Below are positions 59,738 through 64,000 of a stretch of 64,000 bases of DNA, one piece after another; within the stretch, counting starts at the first letter, position 1; every line of letters begins with the position of its first letter. A program made the position numbers and the translations under genes. Below the pieces are notes generated by a model. The model was not told the origin of the DNA. It saw only the letters and a program-made list of their open reading frames with translations, and did no database searches. The stretch comes from Flaccisagitta enflata (taxonomy: Eukaryota; Chaetognatha; Sagittoidea; Aphragmophora): assembly GCA_965153355.1 (NCBI GenBank), contig OZ231126.1:54126001-54190000 (forward strand), written 5' to 3'.

Positions 59738-59942
59738 TTTCAACTTGCATAACTAATATCTTGACAGAAATGGAAAAGGTGACAAAATTGTACGTGAAAA
59801 TTGACAGCTACAATTAAAGACAAAATTGAATTCAAACAATGGAAAAAAAAAAAAAAAAAACAAAACAAAAGAGGTGAGCCCATGATGGATCCATCAGGAG
59901 AGATACTCTACAGATAAGAAAGGTGTCTCAAGTCAGTGAGAC
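59738..59942. other. Intergenic sequence
   Basis: A poly-A run at 59844-59860. No gene. Confidence 0.55.
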
Positions 59943-60093
<151 letters not shown>

Positions 60094-60344
60094 TTTGCCG
60101 TCATTCTATTTCTGCGTCCCTCTGTCTTTCCAGTATCCGACTGTCAGTAGATCTGTCTCCCATTCTGACTATCTGTCTGTCTGTGTGCCATTCTGTCTGT
60201 CTCATTGTCTGACTGTTTCTTAGTCTTTCTGTGTCTCTTCCTCTCAACACGAGTCATCACAATTGTCATCTTCACACTCGGTTTTTAAATTAATCGAATG
60301 AAGGAGGAAAATCGTTGTTTTTAATTGCTAATCATCTATGTTTT

Positions 60345-60743
60345 CAGTTGCGGACACGCAACTCTATGAGGTGCTCTGCCCATCCGTCCGTCCGTTGGTC
60401 CCTCCGTCGGTCCGTCCATCCGTCCGTCTGTCCAGGATGATCGAGTTGAAAATTTTGAAAACGCGCCTTTACGATGCTTCAACTGTGATTATCTGTGTGC
60501 GCGAGTGCATTTGAGGTGGGTAGGGGTGTTACTGGGGGTTGTGCGCCCCTGCCCACCCGTCCGACCATTGGTCCCTCCGTCGGTCCGTCCGTCCGTCCGT
60601 CTGTCCAGGATGATCGAGTTGAAAATTGTGAAAACGCGCCTTTACGATGCTTCCACTGTGATTATCTGTGTGCGCGAGTGCATTTGAGGTGCGCCCCTGC
60701 CCACCCGTCCGCAACGCTATTGTGACCCCGCGTCACTTGTTTT
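60345..60743 (-). mobile_element. HTR element with an internal 175-bp duplication
   Basis: The hairpin AGTTGCG-GACA-CGCAACT, doubly substituted but still paired, is followed by CTCTATGAGG and CCGT units. The segment TTGGTCCCTCCGTCGG through GCCCCTGCCCACCCGTCCG is present twice (about 60394 and 60569). The distal end is CGTCACTTGTTTT. Confidence 0.83.
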
Positions 60744-60882
60744 CTCAATTGAATAGATAGAAAGGGATAAAAAAATTTCCGGGATGAATAATGAGCTCTC
60801 CGAAGATTCCGATAGCGCAGTACACAGAGACTCGAACTATAGAATAAGAATTATCATGTTTGTCTCTCTTTTTAACCCCTCT

Positions 60883-60884
60883 CT

Positions 60885-60942
<58 letters not shown>
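60883..60942. repeat. (CT)n microsatellite
   Basis: CT array following CCCTCTCTCTCCCTCTCC. Confidence 0.95.
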
Positions 60943-60946
<4 letters not shown>

Positions 60947-60949
60947 ACA

Positions 60950-61203
60950 CACGAACATAAACAAACACATACATATATATAACATATATTATAAATATAT
61001 CACACATCATATACACAATATTATACACATATTACATAATACACACACACACAATAGCCACACACACACACACACACACACACAGAGAGAAACACACACA
61101 CATTATACACACATACACACACACATAGATACACACACACACACACACATACACATATATACACACATATACATACACACATATACACACACACACGCAC
61201 ACC
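60950..61203. repeat. Degenerate (CA)n/(TA)n region
   Basis: Mixed CACACA, CATATA and TACACACA units. Confidence 0.85.
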
Positions 61204-61339
61204 CGCGCAGGTCGTTCTTGGGAAGATCCAGACTTCCCTGCCAATGACAAATCGTTATTTTTCAGCCAGGCTCCTTGCAAATTCGTTTGGCGCCGTCCTC
61301 ATGAAATCGCAGGTTGGTGCAGTGTCCTTAAGCTGTGTT

Positions 61340-61440
61340 TCTACATGCAACTCTACAACTTGCCGTGTCGGTCGGTCCGTCCGTCCGTCCATTCATCCAT
61401 CCGTCTGCCCGTCCATCTGTCACATTTGTGTTTTTCCATG
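61340..61440 (-). mobile_element. HTR fragment
   Basis: CATGCAACTCTACAACTTGCCG, then GGTCCGTCCGTCC units and CATCTGTCACATTTG. The hairpin is largely lost. Confidence 0.55.
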
Positions 61441-61610
61441 TTTTCAACTCCTGTCATTTCGTCCTTTCCGCAATTCAAGTGATAGACCAAAGTGAGTAAG
61501 CCAGCCCGCGCCCGCACGCCTGGACGGAGCGAGTCAGCGAAGAGAACGTTGAGAACGAAGCGAACTACTTGTGGCTTGATTAAAACGCGAGTACTCATGT
61601 GTCGGAAAAA

Positions 61611-61870
<260 letters not shown>

Positions 61871-62015
61871 GTGTGTCTCCCATTCAGCCCATCTCAGTTC
61901 ATGATTGTTTAACTTGTCTTGCTCCCTTCAACAGCGGACAATAATCTCCCGGCCGAGCTCTTCGTCGGGGGCGCAGACAGGTAATGACATTGCTTGATTA
62001 TCCCCAGGTTCGTGT

Positions 62016-62018
<3 letters not shown>

Positions 62019-62104
<86 letters not shown>
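62019..62104. repeat. (GA)n microsatellite
   Basis: A perfect GA array. Confidence 0.97.
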
Positions 62105-62111
<7 letters not shown>

Positions 62112-62223
62112 CAAATCAAACTTGAAATCATCAATACTTTTATAAAATCAAACATAAATCAATGTTGGCTTGGCTCCCATACGCGACTCACTGATTCTCC
62201 CTGCTGGGTGACATCGATTCATT

Positions 62224-62333
62224 TAGCCCTGGGCTTAGACCCTCAAGTGGCGCCCAATGTGGCGCTTTCACCGCCGCGGTTGTGGGTTCGAGCCCCACAT
62301 TGGGTGCCACTTGAGGGTCTAAGCCCAGGGCTA
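62224..62333 (+). other. Long hairpin capped by a D-armless tRNA-Glu(UUC)-like fold
   Basis: A perfect 25-bp outer stem (62224-62248 with 62309-62333) encloses 62249-62308. This inner part folds as acceptor GGCGCCC/GGGTGCC, anticodon arm GTGGCG-CTTTCAC-CGCCGC (anticodon TTC at 62267-62269), variable GGTT, and T arm GTGGG-TTCGAGC-CCCAC. The D arm is absent. An alternative continuous stem of about 38 bp also forms. It may be a tRNA-derived foldback rather than a working tRNA gene. Confidence 0.65.
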
Positions 62334-62425
62334 CATGAAGACGACGAGATGAGTAAATGAAGAGTATAATTGGGAGAGAATAAGGATGAACTGAGATACA
62401 AGAATCCAGTGCGCTCGTCTTATAT

Positions 62426-62530
62426 GCTACTCAGTGCCTTGGATAAGAATGTCCAGCGGTCGCATTAAGCTTGACCTCGATTCTATCCTTCAAGGGTATG
62501 GTTTCTTACCAATGTTACCCTTGGGTTTTT
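62426..62530 (+). repeat. R550-related fragment, diverged
   Basis: GTGCCTTGGATAAGAATGTCC, GCGGTCGCATTAAGCTTGAC and GGTATGGTTTCTTACCAATG parallel 29079-29165. Confidence 0.7.
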
Positions 62531-63094
62531 TTTTGATCATGGTTATACCGTAGCATCATATGATGACTTCAACCATTCCCAAGATGAACAACACAACATA
62601 TCAATATCATTTCATCACTTCAACCATTCTCAGAATGGATGTTTGCTAAGTTAGTTTTGCTAAATGGAAAACTAGGAGTGATGCGCGTAGTAACTAGTCA
62701 GTGAGGGCTCACAACTCACAAGGCACACAAGGCTCACAAGGCCCTCTTCCAGTTTGGGTAAAGTGAGGGATATTGTTCCACCTATCATACCCGCCGAGAG
62801 AAAAGAGAGAGGAAGAAGAAGAAGAAGAGAGAAGAAGGAAAGAGAGAGTGCGTCTAGACGTCTATACGTCTAGACGTCATGCTTATTCTCTCTCAATTAT
62901 ACTCTACATTCACTCATCGCGTGTCATTTTCGCGTGTCACTTGTCTACGTGGCTTTCTATCAAATCATCGCGTTTTAGTTATATATATATTCTGTTTATT
63001 CACATGAGAATACATGTAGCAGAACAAGATAAAAACAGAGACGAAAACACAGAAAAGTTATGCATTTTCTTTTAGATATCAAATTTTATGATTT

Positions 63095-63095
<1 letters not shown>
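62531..63095. other. Intergenic sequence
   Basis: A short repeat AAGGCACACAAGGCTCACAA lies near 62720. No gene. Confidence 0.55.

Positions 63096-63152
<57 letters not shown>
63096..63152. repeat. (CT)n microsatellite
   Basis: A perfect CT array. Confidence 0.97.
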
Positions 63153-63154
<2 letters not shown>

Positions 63155-63156
<2 letters not shown>

Positions 63157-63418
63157 TCAACCCTTACCAAAGAGCTGCTCAACGGATACAAATCAATAGC
63201 AAGAAAAACCCAAAATTGTCAGCTATTTATGAAATGTGCAAGTGACAAGAAAGAGTACCAGATAAGTGAGTTGAACTGTGAGGGCGAGGCACATATTCCT
63301 CACACCTATCTGATTTTCCCATTGTAAAATGCTCATAACATCCACAACCTTAAATCAAGATTTTTCCCACTAATCGAGAATAATCCACCAAGCCGCTCTG
63401 AGTCAACCCCAAACTCTT
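63155..63418 (-). repeat. R550 repeat, inverted diverged copy
   Basis: The reverse complement matches 35895-35985 joined to 35450-35595, including TTGGTGGATTATTCTC, GGGAAAAATCTTGATTTAAG, GCATTTTACAATGGGAA, GGTACTCTTTCTTGTCACTT and CTCTTTGGTAAGGGTTGAGA. Its right end in element orientation abuts a (CT)n tract. The order suggests that R550 is normally a tandem or circularly permuted unit. Confidence 0.85.
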
Positions 63419-63463
63419 GCATCACATCTATACATCACTACCTTTGAGGATTTTTTCAACCTA

Positions 63464-63487
63464 TATCCAATTAAGGCCCACTGTGCG
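63464..63487. mobile_element. Solo terminus of the CACAGTGGGCC MITE family
   Basis: ATATCCAATTAAGGCCCACT then GTG matches the right end of 4402-4990. No left partner is visible nearby. Confidence 0.6.
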
Positions 63488-63670
63488 GACTTGTACCGAC
63501 TTGTAGTCTCACGATCTCATCAGTCATCATCCAATTTTCTTGCCAAGTCTTCATGTCTTTTCGCCTTTCTATTCTTTTTACGTCTTCTTGTCTTTTTATG
63601 GCTTCTTGTCAATTTGATCGACTTTCACTCGCGTCATTTCCGTCTCAATCTAAGAACGTGACTCGTGTAC

Positions 63671-63671
63671 G

Positions 63672-63706
<35 letters not shown>

Positions 63707-63717
63707 GCCCCTTTGGC
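63671..63717. repeat. (GTT)n microsatellite
   Basis: A perfect GTT array. The remainder to 64000 holds a possible HTR remnant (GTCGGTCAGTCTGTCAGTCG at 63786-63805) and nothing else recognised. Confidence 0.95.
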
Positions 63718-64000
63718 AAGGCAAGGATCGGCCCACAGCGGAAACGCTGCAGCACTGGACCGACTCGTGTACGTTGCTGTATCTGTCGGTCAGTCTGTCA
63801 GTCGACCGTTTCGTGGGTCGCGATCTTTTAAAAGATCATCGTCCCTGCCCAGCCAACAACGACGGGGGGGGGGGGTTGCAAGTCTTCAGACAGGTTTCGT
63901 TACAAAATGAATGTTTTTCTCCTGACGACTTTGAGCAAAGCGAAAGCTGTCACTTCAGTCTGCAACAGGGTACAGCGAGCAACTGTCATCTTTTAATGAC

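Overview
This is a non-coding, repeat-dominated stretch of an animal nuclear genome. The metazoan call rests on a full-length BEL/Pao LTR retrotransposon (a group known only from animals), on many small DNA-transposon derivatives with terminal inverted repeats (TIRs), and on very dense, very long microsatellites. An invertebrate, perhaps a marine one, fits best. I cannot name the lineage. I recognise no host protein-coding gene: outside the retrotransposon, the long open frames are translations of simple repeats or minisatellites.

Layout. 1-9.9 kb: CT/GA/CTT/GAT microsatellites, a TAA-flanked MITE (354-622), a hairpin-minisatellite (HM) element (2692-3361), a foldback MITE (4402-4990) and a hAT-type MITE (8691-9131). 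9.91-23.17 kb: a 13.3-kb BEL/Pao element on the minus strand, with LTRs at 22264-23174 (5') and 9910-10812 (3') and a 5-bp target duplication ACGTG. It carries polyglutamine Gag, zinc knuckles, protease, RT, RNase H and integrase, then about 3.5 kb of extra sequence between pol and the 3' LTR with low-complexity and coiled-coil ORFs. Several frameshifts and one in-frame UGA break the reading frame. 23.2-46.9 kb: a mosaic of hairpin-terminated repeats (HTR), MITEs (mariner-, pogo- and hAT-type and unassigned foldback), a ~550-bp dispersed and tandem repeat (R550) and microsatellites, including a three-level nest at 41.3-43.1 kb. 46.95-48.30 kb: a 75-bp minisatellite of 18 units. 49.44-55.57 kb: a 6.1-kb minisatellite with a unit of about 88 bp built around GGCAGTACCCC. 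55.97-64 kb: three more HM copies, more HTRs and MITEs, a D-armless tRNA-Glu-like fold capping a perfect 25-bp stem (62224-62333), and further R550 copies.

The most interesting system is the HTR group. More than 15 short elements share one plan: a short terminal hairpin followed by CTCTAYA, a (GGTC/CGTC)n microsatellite, a family-specific body, and a second end reading CCTTGTTT. The terminal hairpin sequence differs between copies, but its two arms change together, so base pairing rather than sequence is kept. Read on the other strand, the hairpin is followed by CTRR and an A-run, and insertions lie in T-runs. That resembles non-autonomous Helentron-type (HINE/DINE-1-like) elements, although no Rep/helicase is present here. 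HM elements have related features: hairpin inverted repeats flanking a 20-bp minisatellite, with T-run insertion. HTR-A/B/C are names used here for HTRs whose hairpin arms are AGTCGCG, AGGTGC or AGATGCG type.
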